Of a DNA stretch of 64,000 nt, positions 9,216 through 18,651 are shown one piece after another. The stretch comes from Trichobilharzia szidati (Eukaryota; Platyhelminthes; Trematoda; Strigeidida; Schistosomatidae). Within the stretch, counting starts at the first letter, position 1; each line of letters opens with the position of its first letter. The stretch covers positions 36,516,052 through 36,580,051 of the forward strand of contig OX235274.1 in the NCBI GenBank assembly GCA_944472155.2. The letters are read 5' to 3'. Position numbers and translations under genes: made by a program. A model generated the notes under the pieces. It ran no database searches, was not told the DNA's origin, and saw only the letters and a list, made by a program, of their open reading frames with translations.

Positions 9216-9652
9216 CAATCTTTGGTCAAACTTAAAATAAATGCAAGACAAATAAAATAATATTTATTTTATATGTATCTTGTGCTGAAGACTTAAATGA
9301 ACAAACAACTGTGTATTGGGAGCTGGTTGATCGGAAGCTTTTTTCATTTGTTGCGTGTTTCTTTAAAATTACCAATGAGGCCAATTTATGCCACTGAGAT
9401 TAATGTTTCTGATGAGATGTGAACTCGAGTCACTCATTCATGAAGTGAAAAGTGGTATTGTTTACATTTTGTTTCTGGACTAAGTGACGAATGTTGTAAA
9501 TTCAACAAACATGCATTTGTGTACCCTTTGTCGATAATTGTCAACAAGCACGAATTTCAAGACCAAAAACCCTTACCAAATGATATTTTTTTTAGCATTT
9601 AGTATTAAACTACACTGCATAATAACGCTTATCACTTTCATATCACTCGCCT
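9216..9652. other. No gene seen
   Basis: AT-rich sequence with no recognised repeat, immediately left of the composite SINE insertion site. Confidence 0.5.
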
Positions 9653-9669
9653 TAATTACCGCATTGCAT
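9653..9669 (+). repeat. 17-bp target-site duplication, left copy
   Basis: TAATTACCGCATTGCAT matches TAATCACCGCATTGCAT at 11162-11178 at 16 of 17 positions. The two copies flank the composite SINE. Confidence 0.85.
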
Positions 9670-9685
9670 TTTTTTATTCCTTCAC

Positions 9686-9692
9686 GTTCCCA
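9686..9692 (+). repeat. 7-bp target-site duplication of LINE fragment, left
   Basis: GTTCCCA, repeated at 10945-10951. It lies within the RTE-like 3' end of the composite SINE. Confidence 0.7.
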
Positions 9693-10934
9693 TTGAACAG
9701 ACTCAAAAAGAAAGTAGAGGAAATACTCTCAGAAGAACAGGCCGGATTCAGGCCGGGCAGAAGCACTGCTGAACAAATTTTTAACATAAGGGTACTAAAC
9801 GAAAAATGTCTACAACACCAAAAAATGCTAGTACACAACTTTATCGATTTTAAGAAGGCCTTTGACTGTGTGTGGCACGAAGGCTTATGGCAAGTCATGA
9901 ATAACTACAATATAGATAAAAACATAATTGAGGTTATTAAGTCTTTATATAACAAATCTAGTAGTGCAGTATCTCTAAATAATCAAACTGGCGAGTTCTT
10001 CAGAACAACTATAGGAGTACGCCAAGGGTGCATTCTCTCACCAGTCCTCTTTAATTTATTCCTCGAACATATTATGACACAAACCCTACATGACTTTACA
10101 CCGACACTTAGCATAAACGGAAGACCAATTTCCAACCTCAGATTTGCTGATGATATAGCCCTCATTGGGGAAAACATTGATCAAGTTCAGGACCTCACCT
10201 CAAGACTTGATGTAGCAACCAAATCTGTGGGCATGGAAATCAGCACAGAAAAAAGCAAAATACTCATTAACGGAGGAAACAACTCAGATAGATGTATCAG
10301 ACTTGATGGACATGTATTAGAAGAGGTTGAAACTTTCAAATACCTTGGGTCTACCCTAACAAAAGATGGAAGGTCCACTAAGGAAATAAAAATTCGACTA
10401 AACCTAGCCTCTGCCACCATGTCCAAGTTAGGGAAAATATGGAAGAGCAACATCAGCGTCTCAGCAAAAATGAAACTCTATTCGTCACTGGTCCTCTCTG
10501 TATTCCTATATGGATGTGAGAGCTGGACCCTGAATGCAGAGACAGAAAGAAGAATACAAGCCTTCGAATACAAAAGCTATAGAAGGATCCTAGGAATAAG
10601 TTACCTTGAAAGGAAAACTAATGAATATGTCTTACACCAGGTCCATAGACTGGCAGGAAAACAGGAACCACTCCTTTCAATCGTAAAGAAACGGAAACTA
10701 CAATGGTTCGGCCACACGGTAAGACATGACACATTGTCCAAAACGATTCTACAAGGCACAGTAGGAGGAGCACGAAAGAGAGGTCGACCGAATAAGAGCT
10801 GGCTTGACAAGATAAAAGAGTGGACTGAAATGCCCTTGGATACGCTACAGAAAATAGCATTAAACGGAGAAGAATGGCGAAGACTGATAGCGCGAACTGT
10901 CATAGCACCCCCACGACGAAAGTCAAGGGACTGA
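9693..10934 (+). CDS. Non-LTR reverse transcriptase, 5'-truncated, open
   Basis: A 413-codon open frame from a 5'-truncated LINE; the TTG start is only the truncation point. Motifs in order: LSEEQAGFRPGRST (residue ~13), FIDFKKAFDCVWHE (fingers/palm, catalytic Asp), GVRQGCILSPVLFN, FADDIAL (catalytic Asp pair, ~residue 151), LGSTLTKDGR, LYGCESWTL, RRILGISYLERKTNEYV, LQWFGHTVRHD and GRPNKSWLDKIKEW near the C terminus. Residues N-terminal to the palm and the whole endonuclease are absent, so it cannot transpose by itself. It has no stop codon over 1.2 kb, so insertion was recent. The 3' end has a (TGA)n tail (10932-10944). It belongs to the endonuclease-reverse transcriptase LINE group; the exact clade is uncertain. 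Confidence 0.9.
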   Translation: MNRLKKKVEEILSEEQAGFRPGRSTAEQIFNIRVLNEKCLQHQKMLVHNFIDFKKAFDCVWHEGLWQVMNNYNIDKNIIEVIKSLYNKSSSAVSLNNQTGEFFRTTIGVRQGCILSPVLFNLFLEHIMTQTLHDFTPTLSINGRPISNLRFADDIALIGENIDQVQDLTSRLDVATKSVGMEISTEKSKILINGGNNSDRCIRLDGHVLEEVETFKYLGSTLTKDGRSTKEIKIRLNLASATMSKLGKIWKSNISVSAKMKLYSSLVLSVFLYGCESWTLNAETERRIQAFEYKSYRRILGISYLERKTNEYVLHQVHRLAGKQEPLLSIVKKRKLQWFGHTVRHDTLSKTILQGTVGGARKRGRPNKSWLDKIKEWTEMPLDTLQKIALNGEEWRRLIARTVIAPPRRKSRD

Positions 10935-10944
10935 TGATGATGAA

Positions 10945-10951
10945 GTTCCCA
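10945..10951 (+). repeat. 7-bp target-site duplication of LINE fragment, right
   Basis: GTTCCCA directly after the (TGA)n tail. It matches 9686-9692. Confidence 0.7.
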
Positions 10952-11086
10952 GTGGAACATAGGGCTTCAAGCTAGAGGCTTGAAGTTTCTGTAGCAGTGT
11001 TTATTTTTACAGGATGGGGTTGCTAACCTCATGCCCAACCTTCCCTCTTTGGCAGTTCTATTACTGGCTTAGCGAGGTAAAGGAGT

Positions 11087-11161
11087 GCGTCGGTGGCCGG
11101 GGATCGAACCCCGGACCATGTGCATGGTCATCGAGCGTCCTAACCGCTGTGCCACCGACGC
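11087..11161 (-). other. tRNA-like SINE head (not a functional tRNA gene)
   Basis: 75 nt on the minus strand with a perfect 7-bp acceptor stem (GCGTCGG/CCGACGC) and a perfect 5-bp T stem around GTTCGATC. The A box is TGGCACAGCGG and the B box GGTTCGATCCC. The D arm is poor, and the anticodon region is replaced by a palindrome (GACCATGCACATGGTC), so a normal anticodon arm cannot form. A SINE head is therefore more likely than a tRNA gene. A related head is at 48532-48603 on the plus strand. Confidence 0.75.
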
Positions 11162-11178
11162 TAATCACCGCATTGCAT
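11162..11178 (+). repeat. 17-bp target-site duplication, right copy
   Basis: TAATCACCGCATTGCAT; partner of 9653-9669. Confidence 0.85.
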
Positions 11179-11235
11179 ATATGTGATTAAAATCAGAACT
11201 TCAAGCTAAAGAGCAGGCAGCTAATTACTACTCAT

Positions 11236-11395
11236 CCAGTGGTTGAAAGGTCTACGAGCTCACCTCGTAACTGGAAGGACCTGGGTTCGAACTCCGGCGG
11301 GTGCGTACTGTTGGAGAATCCCAAACTAGGAAGAAACAGCTGTCCAGTACTCTATGCTGGTTTTCCATAGTTCTCTAACTGGTGTCAGCTAGTGA
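11236..11395 (+). mobile_element. tRNA-like SINE with hammerhead, copy e
   Basis: tRNA-like head with B box GGGTTCGAACTCC. The hammerhead region is at 11305-11350: stem I GTACTG/CAGTAC intact, stem III ACAGCTGT intact, GAAA present, triplet GTC. The 5' core reads TTGGAGA instead of CUGANGA (two invariant changes). The 3' block TTCTCTAACTGGTGTCAGCT follows. Short and otherwise complete. Confidence 0.75.
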
Positions 11396-11944
11396 TCGAT
11401 CTTGTCATCCATAAAACTGAGAATGAAGAAATGAAACAAGGTTTTTTCACTATTCAAAAATATTACTTTAAAAGATGTACAATCATGTTTTTAAATTTAA
11501 AGCAAAGTTACTCATCCCGTCTACTTTTAATACAATTTATCTTTTCCAAAAAAATAATGACAACTTTTTATATTCACACATAATATTTTCCCACTATCAT
11601 TATCTTTTCATCAGATTGTTTGTTATGATGTTATGATATCATATTTTCACTTGATATAACATATATAGATATATGTGTTATTTTCATTCAGGAATCATCT
11701 TGACATAACCCATAATTTTATCCAATTATCTGTAGTCGTCCTCAGTTAAAAATTTCTACCAAAAATGTTCATACGATGTTTTCAATGGATGTTTATATTA
11801 GAAAGTATTTGTTAAATGACCTGATGAATTGTTGTCTTTGTGTTTAGAAGATTATACTTATATATAAATGGAATCTACATTTTGTTTTGTTATTTTTCTG
11901 AAAAAATGTCTATATTGGATAGTTAAATGAACAAAATAACTTTG
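11396..11944. other. No gene; AT-rich
   Basis: Very AT-rich sequence with TATATA runs. A 63-codon plus-strand frame (11392-11583) shows no recognisable motif and is probably chance. Confidence 0.5.
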
Positions 11945-12345
11945 TTACAGGATTTCATCATGAGCTGACATTGGTTAGAGAACCATTGGAAAACCAGCTA
12001 GGAGTACTGGACAGCTGTTTCCTCTGTCCTAATTTGGGACTCTTCAGCAGTACGCACCCACCGTCAGCGTTCGAACCCAGGACCTTCTGGTTACAAGGCG
12101 AACTAGCTCGTAGACCATTAAGCCACTGGAACCCTATCCAATGGCCAGCCCATGAATTCTAACTTCTACCAATTCACGATATAGCGCAACCGCTAGCCAA
12201 TATCTTCGGCGAGTATTTGTCCTCACTCCCGACCTGCTGCACCCTACTGGTCATGACTTCCCACTAGAACCGCAGGTAACTACCTACTTGAATAGGGCAG
12301 TCACTAGTGAACATCAGATTGATACTTAAGTGCTGGTTTGCAGGG
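11945..12345 (-). mobile_element. tRNA-like SINE with hammerhead, copy f
   Basis: Complete family structure on the minus strand: a long leader (12345-12150), the tRNA-like head (A box GGCTTAATGGTC; B box GGGTTCGAACGC), and a hammerhead at 12053-12004. Stem I (GTACTG/CAGTAC), CTGAAGA, stem II (GTCC/GGAC with loop), GAAA, stem III ACAGCTGT and triplet GTC are all present. A 4-nt AGAG insertion separates stem II from GAAA. All invariant core bases are otherwise kept, making this the closest copy to an active ribozyme in the window. The 3' block is GGTTCTCTAACCAATGTCAG. Confidence 0.8.
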
Positions 12346-12359
12346 ATTTGATTGATTGG

Positions 12360-12495
12360 TTACAGGATTTCATCATGAGCTGATATCGGTTAGACAACCA
12401 TTGGAAAACATTATGGAGTACTGGACAGCTATTTCATCCTGGTTGGGGACTCTTCATCAGTACGCGTCCACAGGGGTTCGAATCAAGGGTTTTGA
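12360..12495 (-). mobile_element. tRNA-like SINE fragment with hammerhead, copy g
   Basis: The 3' half of the SINE family: B box remnant (GATTCGAACCCC) then a hammerhead at 12463-12418 with intact stem I GTACTG/CAGTAC, stem II, GAAA and triplet GTC. The conserved C of CUGANGA is A. It lies directly beside copy f in the same orientation, separated by a repeat of the GATTGATT leader. Confidence 0.7.
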
Positions 12496-12619
12496 GAATT
12501 CTTATTAATAATAGTTTGTAACCTTTAAAATATGATTAATTTTTCAATTAGACTCCAAGGTATACAAGAAAAGGAAAAGTCAGGGAAAATCTTTTCCATT
12601 CGACAGTGCTGAAGAATAT

Positions 12620-13493
12620 TTAGGGTTGTTTTTGGTGTAGTTGTGTTCTCTGAGCTGAATGGTCTATGGTTGCGAAGATTTTATTGCTTTACTAGACAAC
12701 ATCCTCAGCGCATACTTTAATCTGAAGTGCACTTTTAAAATTCTCCACAATTCGGACTCAGATCAAATACTCAGTTACAACAGCAACAACCCTATGACAC
12801 ACAAAGGAAGTTGCATACAAACATTATTCAACAGAGCCAGGACACATTGCAGTACTCCTGCCTTGAAAAAAATTGAAGAAAAATATCTTATGGCCCTATT
12901 CCACATAAATAAAATGGTTATCCATGAAACTTCATCAAAATATATCTACTCCTAACTCAACCAACCAAATCAAAAGTCCCCAATGAAAGCCCAAAGAAAA
13001 TTGTCCTACCATATATAAAGAACATCTCCGAAATCACGGCTAGACTATTCAAACCTTTTGGAATTGATTTCGCCCACAAGCCAACAAAATCACTTCACTC
13101 GGCTCTATGTCAGACAAAAGACCTAACAGCGGAAGAAGGCAAAATCAACATGGTCTACAAGGTAAATTGAAACGACTGTGACCAACGTCTTTGATCAATG
13201 TAAATTTGTCAAAGCAGACGCCGTCTTTGTATTCATGAACATAAACTGGCCGTCAAAAAACATGATATTCACTCCCTTATATCACTACATACAGATAACC
13301 ACGGAGGCCAATTCGATTAGGATAATGTTCATATCTTAGACAAAGGAAACACTAAAAACGCCAGAGAATTTCTCGAAGCCTGGTATTCAAGTAAATCGGC
13401 AATCAATGGACACATTGACATAGACTGGATTTACCAGTCTTTAAGAAGGAAATCACATGAACAAAAGGTTAACTTTTAGGTCAAGGAAACAAT
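12620..13493 (+). pseudogene. Penelope-like RT C-terminus plus GIY-YIG nuclease (decayed)
   Basis: Plus-strand frame with the post-catalytic PLE reverse transcriptase block (SDQILSYNSNNPMTHKGSC..TLFNRARTHCS, 12750-12860). After several stops there follow LFKPFGIDFAHKPTKSLHS, a KINMVYKVN block, RRLCIHEHKLAV and an EAWYSSKSAINGHIDIDWIY end (to ~13440). The VYKVNC-like cysteine codon has become TGA and the YIG motif is lost, with three more stops nearby. The order RT, linker, GIY-YIG and the EAW..IN.HID motif is typical of nuclease-bearing Penelope-like elements. It lies in opposite orientation to the next PLE copy. Confidence 0.75.
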
Positions 13494-13631
13494 CAATATC
13501 CATACAAGTGGATTAGAAGGTGAGAAGATACACAAAAACAACCAAACACGTTCAAGGTTACCAAGAAAGAGATGACTAGTAAACTCGTGGAGAATTTCAA
13601 AAGCCTACTTCAAATTGAAGTATGCACTGGG

Positions 13632-13782
13632 GATAACTCCATTATGGATAAGATTTTATTTTGATAAATCACACAGTGTTACACAGTAATATTAACTGAT
13701 GACGTTTCGAGCACAAACTATTGCTACTCATAATCATATCAAGTCACACACAAATTCTACCTTTATTTATATACATGTGTGA
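13632..13782 (+). repeat. Inverted terminal repeat of PLE copy, left arm
   Basis: About 150 bp, the reverse complement of 15129-15277. Shared landmarks are ATAACTCCATTATGGATAAG, ACACAGTGTTACACAGTAAT and GACGTTTCGAGCACAA. Confidence 0.9.
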
Positions 13783-15128
13783 AATCAGAAGAGGATAATA
13801 AATAATCTCAAAATTCTATTTCAATTCAAGCACATCACAACATTCTCACAAGTAACTTATTTTGACTATAAAAACACTCGTCTTAATTCCCATCTGATTG
13901 TAATTGATCAATAACACTCATATTATTATTTCTGAATGTACACTATCCTATAGTGATTTTTCAAAAGAATGGATACTGAACAAAGAGTACTCTTTTCGAT
14001 AACTTCATCATCAGGCTCTACAATTATATATACATTATAGTGAATGAATGAATTAGTGTTATTAACAACATTAATGTTTAAATAACATGGAATCAATAAT
14101 ATCAGTAGATGACAGTTCGATAGCATTTACATAAAATAAACGGAATGTCAGAAAAATTAGGAAAGATAATATTACAAACTCATGAATTTATAGTCTCTAC
14201 TGAAGGCCGGCCAGGTCAGTAGTAGGGGCTGAACTTGCTTCTTTTGAACACAGAGCACTGGTTGTTTGAGGCGAATTGCAATAGCCTCTGCTGTTTGGAG
14301 CATGCGGTGCTTCGATGATGATTTTAGCAATTTATTAGGCACCCGGTAGATTATAGAGAAGGATTCTTCCAGGCTGGCTTTGTAGCCGGTTTACACCAGA
14401 TGGTCCACTATCCAACTGTTAATGGTTTTAACTACACCTTTACTTAGCCATATGTTCTCGAGCACGAAAAATCAAGTTCCTATAGCAACAGCCAATATAA
14501 CTCGCTCCACAAGCGCAGTTGAATTGGTAGATACATTTAGAAGTGGCTAGTCTAGGTACTTCATCTTTCAGTCGAGGTAGCACCATCGGTCGTGTAGAGA
14601 ATAAGATGTGTAGTTAGCCAGTATTAAAATTTCTTTGAAGTGATTTTCTTAATTTCCTTGTAATTATCTCACTTGGTATATCACCCTTGAATTGCAGTCG
14701 TATATAAAGTGGCTTCTTGTTTATAGAGAGTGAGTAGTCCTTTTCCACTTTCTTTGTCATGTGTTTCTTGATAAATTTGTCTGGATAGCCATTTTCGATT
14801 AAGGTGTCATATACCATGGTTAATTCATCTTTAATTACTTCTTCAGAGCATATAGCTCTAACTCTGTGGCTGAGGGTCTTCACTAAATTTCTTTTGTAAT
14901 TGATAGGAACGAAGCTATGAAAGTGTGTATATTGTCCTGTTCAAGTGCTTTTTCTATGCAAATTACTTTTTATGCTACCATCTGGTTTTCTTGTAAGGAG
15001 GACATCCAGGAAGGCAATTCTGTCTTGGGATTCCTCTTCGCATGTGAACTTCATAGCGGAATGTACTTCATTGAATTCAGTAATCATTGTACTCCTATAT
15101 TGATTTTTATTTAAATATCTAGTCAATT
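13783..15128 (-). pseudogene. Penelope-like RT C-terminus plus GIY-YIG nuclease
   Basis: On the minus strand, from right to left: the reverse transcriptase end (EEESQDRIAFLDVLLTRKPDG at about 15060-14970), a linker (VIKDELTMVYDTLIENGYPDKFIKKHM, ~14840-14750), an LYIRLQFKGD block (~14710), and a GIY-YIG nuclease near 14540-14450 with YQFNCACGASYIG and a later Arg..EH. The frame is broken in several places. RT catalytic motifs are missing, so the copy is 5'-truncated. It is bracketed by inverted terminal repeats. The nuclease cysteine pair and YIG are still readable, better than in the copy at 12620-13493. Confidence 0.8.
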
Positions 15129-15277
15129 CCACACATGTATATAAATGAAAGAAAAAAGTTGTGTGAGTGAATCGATATGATTATGAGCAATAAATTGTGC
15201 TCGAAACGTCATGAGTTAATATTACTGTGTAACACTGTGTGATTTATCAAAATAAAATCTTATCCATAATGGAGTTA
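15129..15277 (-). repeat. Inverted terminal repeat of PLE copy, right arm
   Basis: Counterpart of 13632-13782. Confidence 0.9.
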
Positions 15278-16396
15278 TACTCTATCACAGTGCCCAAGTT
15301 TTATACTTATATCAGTGCACTGAGGATGTTGTCTCGTAGGACACTGGAAGCTCCACAACTAAATCATTCAACTCAGAGGAAACAACTACACCAAAATCAT
15401 CCACCTGAGTTACAAATCTTCTCTATTATATCTAATATTTAAAGTTGTATCACAGAAGTACATTCTAGTGTTTTAGCACAGGGATAGTTGGAGGTGTTAA
15501 TTATCACAATGTTGTCATGCTTCAAACGATTTTTAAACTCTTCATCTGACGATAACCTAAGAATGATGTTTAATTATCGGAACCTGTTCAACTGGTACCA
15601 AAATTCAGTGAAAATAGTCAAGGAACTTTAAAAACCATCCTAACAACAACTGTTCTCACTTTCTTACAAAGCTTATACTCCACCTGTAACTTCCATGCTC
15701 ATTTCGTTAGCCATTCACAGTTGCAAGTTTGATACTGCTATTACTGGTATACAGAACTGGTAGTATCTACTATCCCAGTTAACACTGATGCTTCTTTTCG
15801 GTTGCAGCAGAATATCTAGCCGCCTCATACACCAACCCCTTTGCAAATTGCATGCAAGCTCGGAGACACTGTCGATGTTTAACAACGAATTATTATTGGA
15901 GTAAACACACTCCTAATGTAGACGAACAGTCGCTGTCCATCATCGTCTTATGTGGTACTCAGTTAAACAATCATCGAGTGTGGTGAGAGCTGTCTGCTAG
16001 CCAAAATTGTGGACAACAATTTCCGTCAATGTTTACATCCCGAATCGGGGTCATGAGAAAAAACAATAACAAAGCTTAACCTTGAGGAACTCACCAACTA
16101 TGTCCCAGCGGACTTAACGCTTCCAAATACGATTCGCAGATATATGGCCTGACTTTCTAAGAAACGGCCACAAAGAAGTGACAGAATAACATTGATCAAG
16201 AAAACAACCAATCAGAAGACGTTACCTCTCTGCTTACAATGACGAATAATAATGTACATAAAAATCTATAAATGTCTCTTGATTTCCTCAATAAATGATC
16301 TGTTGCCCTGCCCTTATCTTCTGCCATTACACGGCGACTGTAAACCATAGCACTACTCTGTTGTGTTTTGTCTAGCTATTGAATTTATTTATAACA
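15278..16396. other. No recognised gene; possible LTR-like tract
   Basis: No ORF with recognisable content. From 16258 to 16345 there is a TATAAATG motif, then CAATAAATG (polyadenylation-like), then a pyrimidine-rich tract, an arrangement found in LTRs and gene 3' ends. I could not find a partner repeat in the window, so this is only a hint. Confidence 0.3.
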
Positions 16397-16612
16397 TTAT
16401 TTCTCCTGCAAGTTAAGCGACTGAACCGGTGTAAAAATGTGTGGCGGACTCAGGTTTATTTTGGTGAGGCTGAGACTTTGAAGTGCTATTTGTAAAGCTG
16501 TCGCAATAACCTGTGCACTCCACGTCTGTGAAATGACAATCTTTGAAACAGATAGGTTCAGCGTATTCGTGAAGCATAACGGCTGCTTTCTTTCGCACTT
16601 TTTCATCTCATC
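16397..16612 (-). pseudogene. Possible retroelement Gag zinc-knuckle fragment
   Basis: A short minus-strand frame has Cys/His spacing (C-FKD-C-HFTDVE-C-TGY-C) after a basic KCERKQP block, reminiscent of Cys/His-rich nucleocapsid regions in Ty3/gypsy Gag. Only ~60 codons are open, and the adjacent frame reads through in parallel. No reverse transcriptase or LTR is adjacent. It could equally be a fragment of a host zinc-finger exon. Confidence 0.3.
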
Positions 16613-16774
16613 TTTGTGAGCTGATTCACCTGCTGAGGAGCAACAACACTCATTGGATTCCAGGTTGTTGATTCATTGTCGCAATCTTTGCAACATCAGT
16701 AGACTGACCAGTTCGATTATAAGTTTATTCAAGTAACAGAAACCAGACTATTTCTGGAAAGCTTATAGTAGATT

Positions 16775-17266
16775 AAGAAAACATTGATGGTGAATATGAG
16801 TAATTCTATTATTCACCTCAGCCTGTCCGAGTGTATATGGAATCTTCAGGAAGATGATTGATTCCGAAGCTCGGACAATTGTCTGCTAACCACGCAGGCA
16901 GTAAAGAGCTGAAATGCTTTGGGTGCCATCGTTCGCGTCTGCGGGCGATGAGGGCTGAGGTGGCGGACAGCGGAGAAGGGTGCGTAGTAAGATCCGGTTG
17001 GCCTAAGTGGACGATAACCCAGGTCGGGCACTCGATGCCGTCCCCTTTTTAGGCGGTTAAAGTAGATAACCTGGGACTTTGGGGCCTTCTCTGTTAGTAG
17101 GAGTGGCAGGACCTGGCTGCTACAGCGTTTTCATGCAAGCGCGCTAGTTAGAATCCGACTCAGACCACCGGGTCGGTGACGATGAATGACCTGCAAAGCA
17201 GGAAAGATCGTGAAACTGAAAGAGATCAAGAAAACATTGATGGTGGATATGAGTAATTCTATTATT
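16775..17266. repeat. GC-rich segment between 39-bp direct repeats
   Basis: AAGAAAACATTGATGGTGAA and the following bases (16775-16813) recur at 17228-17266 with one mismatch. The 414 bp between are clearly richer in G+C than the surroundings (for example GGCGGACAGCGGAGAAGGG) and carry no gene I can recognise. Confidence 0.7.
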
Positions 17267-17479
17267 GGTGGTAAGAAATCGATGTTTACAGTGTTTAAAA
17301 AAAAATAAACTTCTGACAGACTACGTTAAAATCACTTTCATTGTAATTATGACTCACAGTGAAAGGATAAATTATAATGACTGCTTGGGGAACGGAAGTC
17401 ATACGAAAAATTTGACTGTACAAAATGATAGCAATTGTCAAAATATATAAATAACATAAATAATTTCAACTGTTCGATT

Positions 17480-17790
17480 TTCATTATGAATCAATATCAG
17501 TTAGAAAGATTGCTGAAAACCAGCTGGGAACACTGCACAGCTGTTTCGTCTTATTTTGACACTCTTCATCAGTGCGTACCCAAAACCTCACCACTAATCG
17601 AACTCGGGACATTCAGGGTATGAGACCGATTTCATTGAGCAATTAATGGATTCTAGATGGATTTCCTAAAGCTGACGTGGGAATTCGTCACCAGTAGGGT
17701 CAACCATGTCTAGATGAAGTGGATGCTCTCTGAAGACATTGGCTACGGCAGTGCTATATCACGAGTTGGCAAAGTTAGAATTCCATTATA
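17480..17790 (-). mobile_element. tRNA-like SINE with hammerhead, copy h (degenerate)
   Basis: Minus-strand copy with a degraded head and a hammerhead at 17575-17531: stem I GCACTG/CAGTG, stem II, GACGAAAC and the palindromic stem III ACAGCTGT. The cleavage triplet is GTG, which the hammerhead cannot cut, and the leading C of CUGANGA is A. Confidence 0.65.
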
Positions 17791-17799
17791 GGTAAAATT

Positions 17800-18650
17800 T
17801 ACTTTGATAAAGTCTCACAGTGTTATACAGTGATGTTTACTGATGACCACGTTTCGAGCACAATTTATTGCCATTCATAATCATATCAAGGTACTCACAA
17901 AACTTTCTAACTTCATTTATATAATTCCATCATTTCCCATCGCTGCATTTGTTTGGTAGTAGTATTTTCCATATTTCCGGTATTAGTGATGAGTCATTCC
18001 TATTGCACGTGTTGGGTGTAGACTCGATGAACCAGGCGAAATTCAGTAATCAACCTCTCTCTCCACCTACCTATATTACCTTTTAGAATTTTGACCCACT
18101 TCCACACTATTGTGCCATTGTGTGTGTTAGTGCATGCAGTGCTATTGCTGAGCTTTTTTCTAAATTACTTATCTTCTCGGGGTCAACCATTCTTACCTTA
18201 GCTAAATTCTTATGTTCTGACAATCTGACTACTCCTGATCTACTAGTTTTACCTGTGTAGTTGACCTCACAGTCATTGCAGGGTATTTCGTAAATTATAT
18301 TATTTTGTCTAACTGGGTCAACTGGGTCCTTTAACCTACAAAGCTTCTCTCTGAACGAGTTTGTAGGTTTAAATGCCACTCTAATTCCTGCTTTATTGAG
18401 AATCATACGTAGGGTCTCAGATGTCCTCTGCTTATTTGGTATAACAGTAGATGCCTTATATTCTCTCTTATTTATGTTATCATTACTAGTTTCACAATTA
18501 TTTTAATTTTGCTTTAGGCCTTTTCTGGTCTTCCTATTGAATTTTATAGGATAGTTATTTGATAACAACGCTTCTTCTATGCGTTTTATTTCATCATTTG
18601 GGTTTTTTCTTGTAATACTTAGTGATAGGTAGAATCCACCAGTCACTGAC
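17800..18650 (-). mobile_element. Penelope-like element 3' region with GIY-YIG nuclease
   Basis: Minus-strand PLE copy. The terminal-repeat-like sequence (TCTCACAGTGTTATACAGTGA, GTTTCGAGCACAATTTATTGC) lies at 17810-17890, as in the inverted arms of the copy at 13632-15277. The nuclease is at 18430-18107 (see CDS). The rest of the reverse transcriptase is missing; 18490-18650 shows only traces. Confidence 0.75.
18107..18406 (-). CDS. GIY-YIG endonuclease of a Penelope-like element (fragment)
   Basis: The best-preserved nuclease of its group in this window: 99 codons open. Motifs: GIRVAFKPTNS at the start, REKLCRLKDPVDP, then NIIYEIPCNDCEVNYTGKTSRSG with the CxxC pair characteristic of nuclease-bearing Penelope-like elements, then R..EHKN. 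The second half of the GIY-YIG signature reads NYTG rather than YIG. GIY-YIG nucleases nick DNA for target priming. N-terminal reverse transcriptase is absent from the frame, so the protein is only a fragment. The start ATG lies within the domain and is not a true start. Confidence 0.75.
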   Translation of the reverse strand: MILNKAGIRVAFKPTNSFREKLCRLKDPVDPVRQNNIIYEIPCNDCEVNYTGKTSRSGVVRLSEHKNLAKVRMVDPEKISNLEKSSAIALHALTHTMAQ

Positions 18651-18651
18651 T

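Larger units (their letters stand above)
9670..11161 (-). mobile_element. Composite tRNA/RTE SINE, split by a LINE fragment
   Basis: Read on the minus strand, the element starts with a 75-nt tRNA-like head (11161-11087). A body follows that resembles the reverse complement of the RTE 5' region (compare GGTTAGCAACCCCATCCTG with 45370-45420 of the complete RTE). It then reaches the RTE 3' terminus (GAAGCCCTATGTTCCACTGG) at 10980-10952. The last ~20 bases and an A-rich tail (GGAATAAAAAAA) are found 1.25 kb further on at 9690-9670. Between them sits a LINE fragment with its own 7-bp duplication. The 17-bp duplication outside shows that the SINE inserted as a unit. Such a structure suggests mobilisation by the RTE machinery, which is inference. 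Confidence 0.8.

Noticed and set aside
11087..11161. tRNA gene
   Set aside because: Acceptor and T stems are perfect, but the D arm is weak and the anticodon arm is replaced by a palindrome; it is joined to a SINE body and has a duplication.
16258..16345. Solo LTR
   Set aside because: TATA-like and polyadenylation-like motifs only; no partner copy, no TG...CA borders and no duplication found.
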